NCBI GenBank assembly: GCA_945643635.1
Contig: CALZFC010000252.1
Span: 3,517,501-3,581,500, forward strand
DNA length: 64,000 nt
Direction: 5' to 3'
DNA from: Allodiplogaster sudhausi
Lineage: Eukaryota > Nematoda > Chromadorea > Rhabditida > Diplogasteridae
Shown: positions 48,162-62,335 of the stretch, one piece after another
How positions within the stretch are numbered: the first letter of the stretch is position 1
Layout: the number at the start of each line of letters is the position of its first letter
Translations under genes and position numbers: made by a program
The notes under the pieces: model-generated
What the model was told of the DNA's origin: nothing
Seen by the model: the letters and a program-made list of their open reading frames with translations, nothing else
Databases searched by the model: none

Positions 48162-50252
48162 TTCTCCCTCTCTCTCTCTCTCCCTATCTCTCTCACTCAC
48201 CACCACTTGTTTTGCTTCGCCGTACCACTCGATTTTGTCAGTACTCTTTCTGACTACTCAAGCGACTAAATATTCTTTGATACTGCGCAATCGAGTGCAC
48301 CATTCGTCTCTTAAAAATGACAGGAAAGCACAAGCGGAAAACGGTTACAAAAGCATGAAAATCCCTATTATCTGATCGTGGCTTTCTCTCTTCCCCTTTC
48401 TCTTGTTCTATATCTCTGTTTATCTCTTTTTTTTTCTCTGACACTCTATATACATACATACATATGTCTCTCTTCTCTATCTGTCTCTCTGTCTCTATAT
48501 CTCATAACAATCCCTCTTTCCCTCCAGGTGTCCAGAAGCAGCTCCATCTCATCATTTCACCCGAACGCTCTGTTGTTTGGACGATGCACGAAGTTTACGC
48601 TAAGTGGATCAAGCTATTGAGGTGTCCAGACTCCTCTACCAGCCTGTTTTCATAAGAGTACACTCATGTGTATTCTGTCGTTGTCAACTGAATTCTCCAC
48701 GGTGAGTTCAAGACAATACTCGGATTAGCGCAAGACAAATTCCTCAAGACAATAGCTGTCAAAAGCATGCAAATTAATATTGTTATAAATTGTAGGCGAC
48801 ACGTTTTGAGCAGTTTCTTGGCCTCTCAAGGTGATGTGCTCTCCGTCTGCCCGCCCATCATCATCGCTTGAGAAGCTGTTCGCAGGCACTTAATGTCGTT
48901 TATTTTTCCTTGGAATGCTAACTGATCTAATATCTTGTAGAGTTGCAGCACGATCTGGCTAGACGAATAAACTATAGTATGGAGGATTATGTATGTAGCT
49001 TCTTCCAGGGTATGTGATTATCAGGAGTAGTGGCGCGTGGCAAAAAATATAATATTGGCATGTGACTTGTAAAATGTCACTGTTTTCTTTGGCGGTGTCA
49101 TGTAACATGCTCACTGCCCAGAGAAGATAACCAATAAATCCCGGGTTTATTATCGAACCGCACTAGTGCGTATGATATTAAACCCATAGCTATGGTAAGA
49201 GTCTCCGTCAGCCTTGCTACATACATACATGTATTTCTATACATAGATGAAAAGGCAGAGCTGACATTGGAGATGACAAGTGCGTCCGTGCTTTCGTTGT
49301 TGATATGGAAATGCCAAGACAGTCCTGCCAGTGGCAGTCTGGTCTCTCCAGAGAGCGGGAAGAAAAGCAAAGGAAAGCCTTATCTCTCTCCATCTCTCTC
49401 TCCTTTGTCTTTCCCTTCTGCCTCTCTTTCTCCCCTTTGGCCGCCCCTCCCACTCAGTCCCCTCTTAGGATGAGCATCCGCTTCTCTATTATAGCCACAC
49501 CCATTGCAATTTTGATGTGACGAGAGAGAGAGAGAGACAGAAAGGAAAGAAGATGCAAGACTCGTGGTCATCGTGCTCCTTTCTTTCCTCATTCTTGCAT
49601 TCGTCTAGTGCAGATGTTCTTGTATTCGGAAAGGCGCTGGGTCTCCAAACGCTTCTCCTAGGGTTATTTAGGTGAGCACTACATGCATATGTCAATGACA
49701 TTATATTTGTATTTCCAACACGCAACCTGAAATTGAATTAAGATCTCAATCTTTCCCGCAGCAAGCCTCATTTTCACATCATATCGCGTGTATCAGAGTG
49801 CAAGATTTCATGAAATTATGAAACTTTGACGGTGTACCAACCTAAAAGAAATATGAAAAATAAAACATGTCCTTAAGTATAGAACTAGTACACTCGCGAG
49901 AAGGTTCTATGTAATAGGAAGGAAGTCACTTTCATGCGATGAAAATACCCAGTACTAATCCACTTATATGGTTATGTCATGGCATTCTTGGATTCTTCTT
50001 GGCAGCGAATGTTTTCGCGATCCCTCCCCACTCGTTCCCAATTCAATTATGCTTATTGTTAGCCGAAACGGTGCTTGGCCATTCCCCTTACCGTGACTCT
50101 CGACGGTCCCTTGTCTCCTCCCTTTCCCTTCTTGCCCTTCCAGCCGCCGCTGGCTGAAACGTGTGGTCGTAAATCCTCACCTCCAACTGAAAAGAAACAT
50201 GCCCTTGACGTCTTGGCAGCAAACCAATTTCAGTTTCTCTCACTCATTTCTC

Positions 50253-50288
<36 letters not shown>

Positions 50289-50567
50289 TGGGGTTGACAC
50301 TTAATCTCCAATTTTGATGCGAGGGAACGAGGGAAACCCTGTTGGCGTGGAGGATGCAATCTTTGTGAAATCTCCGCTACGGCTCCTTTCCTTCACTTTG
50401 CACAATCACTTTCTTTTTATGCTCACGCATTTTGCTCTTCTTTGAGTCTGAAGGAGCGGCATCGAAAACAGGAGAGATGAAAGAGAGAGAGAGAAACAAA
50501 AAATTGAGAAAGAGAAATAGAGAAATAAAAGAGAGAGGGGGAAGATAAGAGGGAGAGAGAATGAAGG

Positions 50568-50610
<43 letters not shown>

Positions 50611-52016
50611 AGAGAGAGAGAGAGAGAGAGAGCTGTGAGAACGCGATGCTCACTTTGAATTCCAAGGAAATCCTGACCAAAGCGATGAATATTTTTAGCC
50701 ATTCTCGTGCTTTTCTGCCGTTTACATTCACATTCTGAAGGAAGCGATTTGTTGTATTCATTTAACACGATTGTTTATTGCAACCTTCTCGTCAACGACC
50801 AAGTTTATGTGCTTGCTTCATTTACGCACCTCGTGTGCAGTGAGCATGAATAACCGTGGATAAGAAGTCCATTGGATTAAGAGCTCGACCTTTCTGCTGA
50901 CCAACGCCCTTCTTTTAATGAAATCCTTTTTTCATTGGCATTTCCACTGTGGGGCCCATTCATTTGCATTCTCAGCACCTTTTGATCCCAAGGAAAGCAG
51001 AAAAAAAGTTGCTCAAGAACCTCAACGCGTTTGAGCACACGAAAAGGGAGCCTTAGCATTCGAAGGGGGTCAGCGGAAAGCTGAGCGATGTCCACGTTCG
51101 GAACTCTACTTTGGACGGATTATTAATCTGCTTTTTCATTTTGCATATCTCTCTCGACGCTTTCCATCTCTCGCTCTCTTCTCTCTCCTCCTCTTCCCTC
51201 TCTCGCTCTCTTCCCTCTCCTCCTCTTCCCTCTCTCGCTCTCTTCTCTCTCCTCCTCTTCTCTCTCCTCCTCTTAACTCTGAACTTCATCTTTTGCCTTC
51301 ATCGGCATCTTATTTACGGCGACTGCTTCACGCAACTTTGCCATAGTAAACTGCGTCTTTTCTCGTTGACCTCCAATCTTCACTTCTGCCAGAACTTTTC
51401 ACGGATTGCATGATTTTGTTGCAGAGAAAAATTGCGTCGAACAAAGACCAAGGACTGGTTGTTGCAGACTGGAAGAAGTTGAGTGACAAACAGAGAAGAA
51501 GGGAAGAAGACATGGAATGTCGCCTTCGGGGAGGAGAAACAACAGGGACAACGATTGTTGTTCCATCTTCTGGTGAGAGAGGACTCCAAGATTATTCGCT
51601 GTCGATCAAAGAAGATACAAAAGAACAGAAAGGAAAGAACAAAAGATGAATGCGACGTTCGTTGGTGGTAGAGGAGAATTCAATTTGTTTGGCAATGGAA
51701 CGGCCTTAGTTGTCTCGTGTTAGTCGCCTTACTTTGGGTTCGCTTGCCATTGAGAAATGACATGCTTCTTACTCTTTGATTGCCTGACCAAAGTTCATTG
51801 TTCTACGAGAGGGACAATAGAAAGAGATGGAAAGGGAAGGGAGAGAGATCGTAAAGCGAGAGAGAAGCAGCTGCTGAGAGGGCCAGAAGGGAACTGACTG
51901 TGAGTAGGCGATACCGTAGCTGCGTGGTGAAAGGGCAACTCTTGCAGACTCTGCCCTTCTTCCCGTGGTGTTCCCCCAACCATGTTCTCCAACATTTCTT
52001 TGTCCTTCTGATAAGA

Positions 52017-52055
<39 letters not shown>

Positions 52056-52930
52056 CACTCGATTTCAAGATGCCCTCCATTTCCTCGTTTTGCAAGTTCC
52101 TCTTCTGTCCCAGTCTCTTCATCTCTCCTCTCCCCCTTTCCATTCTTTCCCTTAGAGTCCTTTTGTGTTCCTCGCGACCTTCCGAACTCTTCGCTAATAA
52201 GCTCTCTAAATTGAGTTTGGCTCTCCCGTGCAATTCCATTCACGAGATCCACCGTGCGCATTCAGGAACTTTCGTTTTTTTAGAACGCAGAAACATTTGT
52301 GTCCTTGTGAATAACACGTCTTAATGGACACATGCTTAAGAAAAGTAGCCGTAATTGATGAATTGTGGGAATTTCTCCGCCGTTATATTTTTTGCTCCAG
52401 GCATATAATAGGTACAATAATGAATGTTGTTATTCGAGAGAGCCTTAACGTGCAATGCCTATTTCCGTGCTGATATACATAGAACTTGTATGATCATGTA
52501 CTTTTTTTTTACAATTTGCCAGTAGAAATGAACCCAATGCTGAGAGTTTCAGCTGCGGCAGGCGAAGAGCACGTCATGATTAGAAGGAGAAGCGGGCGAG
52601 CCTGGCAGCACAATTCGCTTCTTCGGCCCCAACGCCCACGCCAGTAGTCGTTCAGTCCAAAAAGTCAGCACCGAGTGTTATTAGCGTACTTTTTTAAAGA
52701 ACATTTCAAAACTACAAACCCCTTTTTTGTTTTAGATACTTTTCCATATGAAAGACTGTAATGTTCTTTTGCATTTTAAAAGTGGGCTTGAGGTATTCTT
52801 GTGCAAAACGGGAACGGATAAGTGGGAGGTGGATAATGAATGTGTACATGTTTTCTTTGAAACTTATGATGAGAGAGCAAAGAATCTTCCGCTCTTTCTC
52901 AGACTCGCCTTCTCTTCTTCCTGGCGCAGA
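47439..52930. other. Intergenic region with no recognised gene
   Basis: CT/GA tracts occur near 48098-48195, 50571-50632, 51168-51274 and 52020-52050. An exon-like open stretch follows a CCTCCAG acceptor at about 48529-48655, but no partner exons were found. Other frames are short or are shadows of the repeats. The downstream end may hold the GPCR promoter and a 5' leader; GGCGCAG at 52924-52930 directly precedes the ATG and could be a trans-splice acceptor. Confidence 0.5.
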
Positions 52931-55900
52931 ATGAGTGCTCTCCACGGAACCTTCTACTTCCTATACATGGTCGTGCCTATCTGCGGAGTCGCTCTCAACT
53001 GCTACGTCTTCATGAAGCTTCTCCGAGTTGCCAGGTCATTCTTACTACCATTTATTCTTCTTATTATTATTGTTGTTCTGCATTACTCCGTGTGCTGGAG
53101 TGACATCATTTAAACCACTTCCCTGTTGCATCGCAAGCAATTCTTCAGCTGCTTTTCTACTTGTATACGGAAAGAAAGCAAAGAGTTGCTTGCCAGAGGT
53201 GAAAGTAGGCAGCTTCATGGCTAAAATAAGATGTTGTGCCTGACGTCTCTGCTGATACAGCAAAGTGTGCTGACCCATTCATTTGCTATGCATTTATACG
53301 GTGCAGACAATGTCTGTCCTTCGTATTGCTCATAGGAAAAAAATAGACCGTGGAAGAGGAGAGAAAGAAAAGGAAAGAAAGATGGTCATAAAGGGAAGAT
53401 CGTAACGACAAATGTGCCCTGTCCATTCATATCAACACAACAAATACGTGCAAAGGCCTGCAAGATACTGTAATCAAAATTTCCGTATGCCATTAACAAA
53501 TAATGATGTTGAAAAAGGATTCGAACGCCTTCATTCTTCTCTTGTTATGCAGATCATCCATCCATAGCTGTCTCCCTATTTGCAGACGTAGCGGAAGTCG
53601 CTTCGAGACGACATCCGGCCTTCCTCTCTCTGCGATGTCCATCTCAGACTCCGTCTGCCTCCTCGCACAGTTCGCTCAGTTTCTCGTCCACTTCACTTCA
53701 CTTCCCACCTCAGACGACCATCCAACACGATTCGGAGGTTTAAAAATATGTATTTAAAATTTTGAATTGAAAAAATATTATAATACTTCAGTAACTGCCA
53801 TAATAATTCAACTAAATTATTAGTCACATCATTGTTTGCAGGCAATGAAGGCATAGAAGCGGAAGTGGTGTCTGATGCGTTGCGAACTCCCAACCGATAC
53901 ATGACTTTCATCTGCAAGGTAGCCTTCCTCTGCCTTTCCCCATCACTTCCATTCTGCATAAGATTACTACCATAGAAAACATGCAAGATGAACTGGCAAA
54001 TATTTTCGTTTCTAGTAAAAAATAGTGACGCATATTGCGAGGCTTGCTATTCAAGAGAATACTTCCTGCTGAAGGCCTCTTGCATTGAATGAAGCTGAAG
54101 CATTTTGTTTGCGCAGCTACTAGAAAAAAAACATCTCGCAGAGCGGGTCCATTCCGCACTCATTTCGTACCTATTTCTTTCCAAAGAGACGAACTTCGTT
54201 CGTAATAAATTCACGCCCAAGAATATACATACATACATACATACATCTGTAGGCATACGCATGTCTGAATTTTGTTCGAGTTTATTTAAACACACCAACA
54301 AACTATAACAAATGTACGCTGTCTCATTGCTGAAGTACACTTTTCCTTCCCAATATCTGTCGCTACCGTTTCTGCTTTCTCTCTCTTTCTATTTCTCTCT
54401 CTCTCTTGCTCTCTCAATCTCTCTCTCTCTCTCTCGCTCTCTCTCTCTTTCTATCTCTCTTGCTCTCTTTTTCTCTCTCGGTCTTCTCTTTCCCACTCTG
54501 CCAGTCTCGACTTTTTCCTTCCTTGCTGAAGAACCCTTCTTCTGATGACCTCTTTGGTTCGCGGACACAGAAAGGTTGTCGCTAATTCGGTTTTGGCCTC
54601 CTCACAACTACTTCTTTCTTCGCCTGTAGGTGTCGGCGATAGCGTCCGCATGGCTTGCTTTCGCTCTCTTGTCTCTCTCTTTCTCCATTCTCTCTCACTC
54701 TCTCTGTTTTCTCTCTCTCACTCGTTCTCTCTCCCTCCCTTTCCCAATTCCCTCGGGATGTGATGTCTTCTCATCTCAGTCATGTACATGGCCCCAAGCA
54801 GTCGCCATATGGGGACGATGAAATTTACTTTTTTTATAAATGAATTAATTAAGCTTAAATCCAAGGACGGAAGGGCTGGCTTGCAAGATTCAAAGCAGAC
54901 CCACTCAATGTTTTTTTTTTGCAAGCGATGAATGCATTCGTACACTTGGCACGGCCTTTGGACTTGCTTCCGCAGTCGACGAATACACTTTTTGCAACAA
55001 AGCTAACCCGCTATAATAATATTACTTTGTAAGAAATATAGGTTAGTTCATATAAGAAATGAAAAGAAGAATGTTCAAAATGTCTTCGTACTTTTCCTGA
55101 AGTCAAAAGTTGAAGAAAGAAGAGTAATTTCCTCCCTTCGCAGGTCGACCTCTACCTCATGCACTCGACTTCTGCCTTCTCTGTCTGGTGCTGGCTCGTT
55201 CTCTCCGTCCTTCGCTACGTCGCCGTCTTTCATCCTTTCAAGTACAGAACAATCTGGAGGCAACCACGATACGCATTGAAGTCAGGGAATTATTACAATA
55301 TATTTTCATTTCATTATTTACATATTTATTTATTTATTCCATGAAAAATATTCCCGATTACCTAATAAGTGTTTATCAGGTCGCTGGCCTTTGCTTGCCT
55401 CGCAGCCGAGTCGTGGATTCTCTACTGCGTTGTCTATGACAAAGAGCAGAGATCTTGCACAGAAGACGTCTCTCTCAGTGTCCAGCACGTCAAGGTAAGG
55501 TGGAGATTACTCAGGAAGAAACAGAAAAAATTATATGATAACGATATGATGAATGCATGTACTTTTACTGCAGACAGCTCACCTCATGGACATTGTTGTG
55601 TTCTACGCGGTTCCTTCATTGCTGAGGCTCGTCTTTGACTCCATTGTGCTGTTCAGATGCTACAGGTTCGTATTTCCTTATCATTTACTTAACTAAAAAG
55701 AAAAGAAATTTTTTCAGTTGCGGGAGCGGTCCGTCTGCCTTTGAAGAGACAACTTTCCTCTACGACCGGCGCCTTGCAATCAGTGCGCCGACCGAGAGAA
55801 AGTGCGTCCTTCAATATCCCTTTAAAACGACATAAAACAAACAAATTGATTTGTAAGAAAAAACATAATAAAATACATAACGGAAGGAGAAAAATTTTCT

Positions 55901-56730
55901 TTAGGAGCTCATCTTTTGACTGCGTCTCTCTGGATAGCACGGCCGCCCTTCGAAGGGGAAGCACTCAGAAAGCACAACTCGTTCTATTTGCCACTCTCAC
56001 TCTTCAACAACAACAGCAACTCAACTCCATTCGGCTCAGGGTAAGAAAATTACCTCATCATTCATTGTTCTCTTAATATTTTTGCATTGATAAAGATGTT
56101 AAGAAAAATGAAGGAAAATAATGGTTGATTTATTATAAGACGCGAACGCGTGCGCAGCAAGCGGCGTGCTCGAGAAGGAGGACGGCGATGATCATGCGGT
56201 CGCTGCTCATCTCTGCCGTGAACCTCGCATGCAACCTCCCCTCTCATCTCCTCCGCACTTACCTCACTCTCAGCGATGAGATCGGCCAGGCAGAACAGGA
56301 CGAGGAAGCTGGCGAGGGATTCACCAGCACTCTGCACATCATTGAATGCGCGTCTTTCTACTTTTTGCATTTAATTAAAAATCCTAACGAAAAAAAATCA
56401 TTCCAATCATATCTTGTAAACACACGAATATGCATCCATATGTATGTATGTACATAGTACATATGTATTTACTCTGCTCCATGCAGTCTCACCAGTTATC
56501 TGTCATGTATAGTATTTTAAACAATTACTCTAGAGCAGGAAATAAACGCTTCCTTTTTAGCGGTATCGCAAGTGCTGTACTTCTCGCAGTTCGTGTGCAA
56601 CGCCTTCTACCTGAGCACAACGATCTACGAGACTTCCTCCCTCGCCGCGACGGCTGCCCCTCCGCGGCGTCCTCCTTCCCTTGGCCGCCAAGTCTCCCGG
56701 TGCACCTCCAACGAATGCGTCGATATTTGA
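52931..56730 (+). CDS. Rhodopsin-like G-protein-coupled receptor, 10 exons
   Basis: Seven-helix receptor, probably for a peptide; ligand unknown. Exons: 52931-53034, 53586-53737, 53842-53918, 55144-55280, 55380-55494, 55574-55665, 55718-55801, 55905-56040, 56140-56347, 56561-56730; about 424 residues. The extracellular N-terminus is almost absent, and TM1 starts at residue 5 (HGTFYFLYMVVPICGVALNC). TM2 follows ETTSGLPLSAMSISDSVCLL. TM3 ends in LRYVAVFHPFKYRTIW, in the DRY position. TM4, TM5 (MDIVVFYAVPSLLRLVFD), a long polar third loop with five glutamines, TM6 (LISAVNLACNLPSHLL) and TM7 (VLYFSQFVCNAFYLSTTIYE) follow. A conserved-type cysteine in the second extracellular loop (EQRSCTED) is present. 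The last junction fits only with a GC donor (T|GCGCGT at 56348); the nearby GT breaks phase. All other junctions fit. Confidence 0.8.
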
Positions 56731-57172
56731 CTCGTTGAGAACTGCCCAATTTCTAACTTTGCTATTCACATGCCGATTTACTTATTTACATCTTTTTATT
56801 GTTAATTTATTAGCCTCAAATTAATTCTTGACATGTTGCACTGAAATCCTCTTTCTAGGCGCCACTGAAGTCCTCAATTTGCGAGTATCTTTACGTGTAA
56901 TCTAACCATAAGAATGACATTTGTACTTGCATGCTCTCACTCTCAATTTAAGCCTCTTTCTGCCATGTGCACTTGCTAACCTCTAAGCGTCGCAAACAGG
57001 TGTTCTTTTCATTTACCACTTTCCTTTTTTATGCATCGTTTTTTTGTCTTTGCAGCTATAATTATCCTTCTTCTTGAATACTTGGTGCTATCTTTTCGGG
57101 TTATTTGCAGTAATGTTTGCTCGAGAAGAAATACAGTAACCTTTGAAGCGAGGAAATTGAAAACAGAAATAT

Positions 57173-57250
57173 GTATGTATGTACTTATGTACATACATAC
57201 ACGCATGTACTTGCATGTGTATATACATACATACATATGTATGTATATTT
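57173..57250. repeat. ATGT/ACAT palindromic repeat
   Basis: Runs of ATGT are followed by ACAT runs, making self-complementary stretches (for example 57173-57205). Similar short tracts occur near 5251-5281, 54227-54247 and 56436-56466. Confidence 0.7.
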
Positions 57251-57541
57251 CAAGGAGAATATTGCATAAAACCTTAAATATAGTTTTGTGAAGAAATTTG
57301 CAAGTCTGTGTGTATTGAAATGTGCCAGAAAGAACCTAAAATTTATATAGAAGTAAACGTGTTCATCGCGATATAACGTGTTCGAAAAATAAGCTTTTTT
57401 GGAAATGTGCACTGAAAGTCCGTTGTCCTTCTTTTGTGTTGCGGCTGAGTGCAAGTCAGGAAGAGGAGTATAAAAGAGAAAGAATAGAATAATCATGCCA
57501 TTCCCATCTTCCACCGCCTTCCCTCGGCCTCCTCGGCCGCC

Positions 57542-59281
57542 ATGTCCGAGTCGGAGGCGATCCGCTTCAACATCGGAAAGAAGTCGCTTCTTCCTCCAGA
57601 TCTCCCACTTTGCTCTCCCTCATTTCATTCTCATTTTTGATTATTACAAATCTTATCTGCCTTTGCCCCATCCCTCATTCATGGTATTAATTCTCCAAAA
57701 TAATTTGAGGTTCGGTGAATGGGCGATCACTTCTCGCTTGGATGAAGGCGGATTTGGACAAGTCAGTCGAATCGATAAAGTAACTTTGGAAACACCGAAA
57801 GACTGATTTAGTTTCATAACATGTGCAATTAAATTAGTTCCCACCGGTCGCAACTACAAGGATTGTGGGAAATGAGGCTCATTCCTTAGTGGTTTGATGC
57901 ATAAATCAGTTTTCATTAAAAGAAAGGGAAAATTAGTGCTAACGTATTTACTGTGTTGCAGGTGTACATAGTCCAGCATCGCATTACTCAGAAGCAAGGC
58001 GCTTTGAAGGCGGAAGCGAATGAAGTGGAAGGAGGATCTGCTATCAAACTGGAGGTCAATTCCATTACAAGAAACGCTTTCATCTTACAATATAAAAAGA
58101 TGATTATAATTACATTAAGAGATAGATCGAGTTTTGTGTTCGAGGAAGATGGGATATGAAGGAGTGAGACGGGAAATTACAGATCGACGTGTTGCGCGTG
58201 GTGCACGCGGAAGGGGAGAAGCCGCATCTGCCGGTTGTCTTCCACGCGGCGAAGCACGCCAACTACTGTTACATGATCATGACTCTGCTCGGCGACAACT
58301 TCAAGGCGCTCAAGGTTCGAGAGGAAGCAACACTCAAAGAGGAGCATGCAAACTATTAATTCATATGACAATAGGATTGAATTTTGAGTCTTAATGAGTC
58401 TAAGTTGATAAAAGATATCTATGATTTTAAAAGGTTACATTGTTCCAGAACACGCAGAAGAAGGAGGTGCTATCAGTTCCGACGTGGTCCCGCCTGGCCA
58501 TCCAAAGTCTCTACGCCCTCAAGATCGTCCACGACCACGGATTCGTCCACCGCGACATCAAACCGAACAACTTCGTCATGGGATTCTCCAAGGTTTTTTA
58601 AACTTTCATTATCGATTTCTCTTTAATTTTTGATCATTCTCAAATTTATAATTTGTAGGACGCGGAGCGCGCGCGGATCGTCCACGTCCTCGACTTCGGC
58701 CTCGCCCGCTCCTACGCCTTCAAGGTCATTGTACCTCTCCATTCTAATCACTCCTCTCCTATCACATTATCAGTTGCAGAAGGGCGGTCAGTGGCAGGCG
58801 CGAAAGGCGCGCGGCACGGCGGAGTTCCGCGGAACTCTCCGCTACTGCACTCCCAACGTCCACGACCGGCTCGAGCAGGTTCTTCTCCTTTCTTTACGAA
58901 GTTTGGTCAGGTTAGTTTCTAAAAGGGAATTTACGAAAATATCATCCAAATTGTGATTGCAGGGCCGTCGAGACGACATCTGGTCGCTCTTCTACGTCCT
59001 CATCGAGCTCCACGTCGGTCTTCCCTGGCAGGTCGGACTATGTCTGAGAGCTGTACATATTCCCACTCGTATTTATTGGGTTGGATTCGCCACCCGTATT
59101 GACTCTCTCACTCTCTCCTCTCTTTTGCTGATTTTAGACGGAGCGCGACAAGGAGAAGATTGAGACCATGAAGATCACCATGAGCGACGCCGACCTGATG
59201 GTCAACATGCCTCGTCAGTCTCCTCTACCTCTCTTGTTCACTCCCTCTCCCACTCTCCTCGGTCCCCTCTTTCCCTCTCTC

Positions 59282-59316
<35 letters not shown>

Positions 59317-59856
59317 TTCTCTATCTCACTCTCATTCTCTATCACTCTCCGTTCTCTCGCTCTCTGTTTCTCTTGTGTTGCAGGGGAGTTGAAAGATGTG
59401 ATCTCCGACCTGCGCAAGCTGAACTGCTACAGCCGCCCCGACTACCTGGGCATCTACAAGTGCCTGCTCGCCGTCATGAAGCGCTACGACGTCAAGCTAG
59501 ATGACCCCTACGACTGGGAGAAGAGCGACCCTTCCAAATATGTCAGTTGAAAAATTGAACAATTCAAATAATGTAGAAAATAAAGAAAATATTCTAATTC
59601 TCCACTGTAATATCATAAAACCTGATTTACAGCCGCCGCTCCGCCCGAGCCAGCCCCCCGCGTGGTTCAACCCCGAGGCCTTCTTCAGCTCCGACCCCAT
59701 CGGCATCGACAAGGCTCCCGAGAAGGTTCGGTTCTCTCTTCTGCTATCTCATCATGCATTTCGATCATCACGTATTGTTCTGTTCAGGGAAGTTCGAACG
59801 TTAAGTCTTCGAAGCCTCTGCTGAAGTCTCTCGAGCAATCGCAGAGCAAGAAGTAG
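57542..59856 (+). CDS. Tau-tubulin-kinase-like protein kinase (CK1 superfamily), 12 exons
   Basis: Serine/threonine kinase of the nematode-expanded TTBK-like group, several members of which are sperm-enriched in Caenorhabditis. Exons: 57542-57582, 57710-57761, 57962-58054, 58183-58314, 58449-58592, 58659-58724, 58780-58878, 58963-59031, 59138-59213, 59384-59541, 59633-59725, 59788-59856; phases fit and give 363 residues. It is essentially one kinase domain: glycine loop DEGGFGQV (25-32), Lys47 in GALKAEA, catalytic HRDIKPNN (His140, Asp142), DFG (166-168), then GTLRYCTPNVHDR and RRDDIWSLFYVLIELHVGLP. The Lys/Ser-rich tail ends SQSKK. All catalytic residues are present, so it should be active. 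Exon 1 uses a weak donor (AA|GTCGCT). The start of exon 7 could be 6 nt earlier. Confidence 0.92.
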
Positions 59857-60844
59857 TAAGACGCGGCTCTTCATGCAATTCTCCCCTCTCACTTCCTCAT
59901 TCCATCGCCATTCCCTCAAAATAAAGCAAAAGGAAAGTACAGAAGTTTGACATTTGGGTTTGGTCATTTAATACTGAATATCACGTCTCTGTTGTTACTA
60001 CACGGAGCAAAAAAGGGAATTTTTGATGGCTTTGAAACGGCTTAGGTAAATGAGGGCGATCACTGAAAAATTCTATTTAAAATTGCCGCGGCCTTTCGAA
60101 ATATCACGCGAGAGGATGAGAACTACTTTAAGTGAGGTGTGGGTTCACGCGTATTCTCAAGGCTCATTTGCCGTTCTCCATTGCTTTGTTGAACAAGAAC
60201 TGTCTGACCATGTCGAGGGAAGTGATTCGGATGAGAGACTCGAGAATGCATCGGCCATTCATACTCATTGGGCCGACTCAGACAGGAAAGAGAGCCGGCA
60301 GAGGGGAGCACGGGGAGCACCGCCTGATTGCTAGGCAAGGGAAGTCTTCTTCCGATACAACCGAGTCTCTTGCATTCTTGATGCGCCCCTTCTTCGTCTT
60401 CCACTACACGTTTCTCTTTTAACTAGAAAGTATTTACAATTCACCACTGGACGAAGAAAGAAGTTGTACCCGGAGGGAGGATGGCTTGCGCCAATTCAAT
60501 TGTACTCCGATGAAGACTGCGAGTGTCTGTAGTGTCCTCCGTCCACTCCATTCTTCCGCAATGCGCATTCCTCCCTTCGTTGAAGAGCGATGCTATTTGT
60601 GGCAGAAGAGCACGGAAGATTGCACTCCTGCTCTTATGTTGGTAATCGCATCCGTCGTTCTCTAACACGGCAGAAACAGAATGTTCTCGTCTCTGAAAGA
60701 GCAGACCAATCATCTCCCCTGAGGGAGAGTACGCGCTCAGCCAATTGGCGTTTGGCCTTCTCCACTACCAACTTTCTTCTCATATGGCAGACAAGCTAAG
60801 TGCGTTTCATGTTGCGTGTCCCGATGGAAAAAACAGCAGAGTTG

Positions 60845-60887
<43 letters not shown>

Positions 60888-62335
60888 GATAAGAGAGAGC
60901 GGAGAGAGTGATCGAGCAAGAGAGCGAGAGGGCGAAAGAAAGAAAAAGGGCGATATAAGAAGAGAGAACTATGGAAGAGAGAGAAAGGAAACATGGAAAG
61001 AAGACCCCCTCTTGCGCATTGTCTTCTTCATCTCTTTTCGCACTCCCTCGAGGCTTCTTCTCTCCTTTCTTCTCCTGGCCGGAGATGGCAATTTGCCAAG
61101 AAAAAGAACATACATATATTGTGCATGCTTTGCTGTGACACATGACAACCGAGCCATTTCGTGTGCCCACCTCCCCATCTTGGCCGGCTGGGCAGTCTTT
61201 TCTGTGTGGCGAAGCACACTATAATTGGTAGTAAACGCTTCCGGCTTCAGTCGCACGAAGCCGCGCGATAATTCAGGCAGCCAAAGCGGTAGTCTTGCTT
61301 CACTTTCCCTATCATTACACATTCTCATTTATTTGTCGTTCCTCAATTTCTGCCATAACCATTGTCGAGATTTTTCTCATTTTTGGCAGCTGCCGTGCTA
61401 TTAATCTTGAGAAAACTGACGCCAGTTTGGCCAAACGTTCATGACTGTTTCATTTTGAGTTCAGTGAAATTTCAATGAAATATTTCTTAGAGTTCTTCTG
61501 GGGAATCCTTTGGATTTACCTTTTTATTATGATTTACCTTTTTATTATTATTTTCTCGCAAAACGAAGTGTTCCTTTCGTATGTCACCAGCGAGAGTGCG
61601 GGAGCTTATGTAGGCACTCACGGCGACACTCAAATACTACACACTCGGAGACTGGGCAATACCTCCAACACACTAAGCAAGCACCACCACCGCAACACAA
61701 CTCTGGAGCAGAGTTGTTGAGCGGGATAGTGGACCTCTCACGTCCGGTCACATCTGATAAATGGGCGCTACTGTGCTGGAGCATCTGCTGCATTTGCGAG
61801 ACGATGCTGAGTTGGAAGTAAGACTTTCGAAAGAATAAAGTAAATTTATTCAACATGGAAAGAGCAACATCAACCAAGGAAAGAAATGTAACGAAACTAG
61901 AAATAACAGTTCCTCTAAGAAGTCTCTATACAGATGTCATCGGATGGCCCGATGGCCCACCCACCGATTGGAATGAATACCCTAACTTACATAACAAACA
62001 AACTATAAGTAATTGAATACACTCTAGTTATGTTGTTACTGTCTATTTCTGTATTACTAATAAACTTTTAAGATTCTAATAAAGCAAATAACCTTCCTCT
62101 TCTCAATTCACAATCACTATTCAAGCTTATGGAACGTGAAGAGAGAGAAGAAACCGTAACGAATGACTAATCAATACTGTAAAAAGTCTACAGTAACATC
62201 AGTGATTCAAGAAAAGAGTCACTGAATAAAAAAACAAGTTTCTGTCGTTTTAACAACTCAATGCTTAATTTTTAAAGATAAATGCAAGAATAAAAATGTA
62301 AAAGAAACCCCCCGACTCTGGAACTGCTTCTGGGA
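59857..62335. other. Intergenic region with no recognised gene
   Basis: It contains the kinase 3' end, a GA tract at 60846-60960, and small unrelated open frames. A possible first exon at 61761-61818 (MGATVLEHLLHLRDDAELE before GTAAG) has no partner exon downstream in the window. Confidence 0.5.
59920..59925 (+). other. Poly(A) signal AATAAA of the kinase gene
   Basis: Canonical hexamer 64 bp beyond the kinase stop codon. Confidence 0.6.

Noticed and set aside
48529..48655. Exon-like frame VQKQLHLIISPERSVVWTMH after a CAG acceptor
   Set aside because: No neighbouring exon in a matching phase and no family resemblance.
61761..61818. Possible first exon MGATVLEHLLHLRDDAELE
   Set aside because: A good start and donor, but no following exon could be found, so it was not called as a gene.
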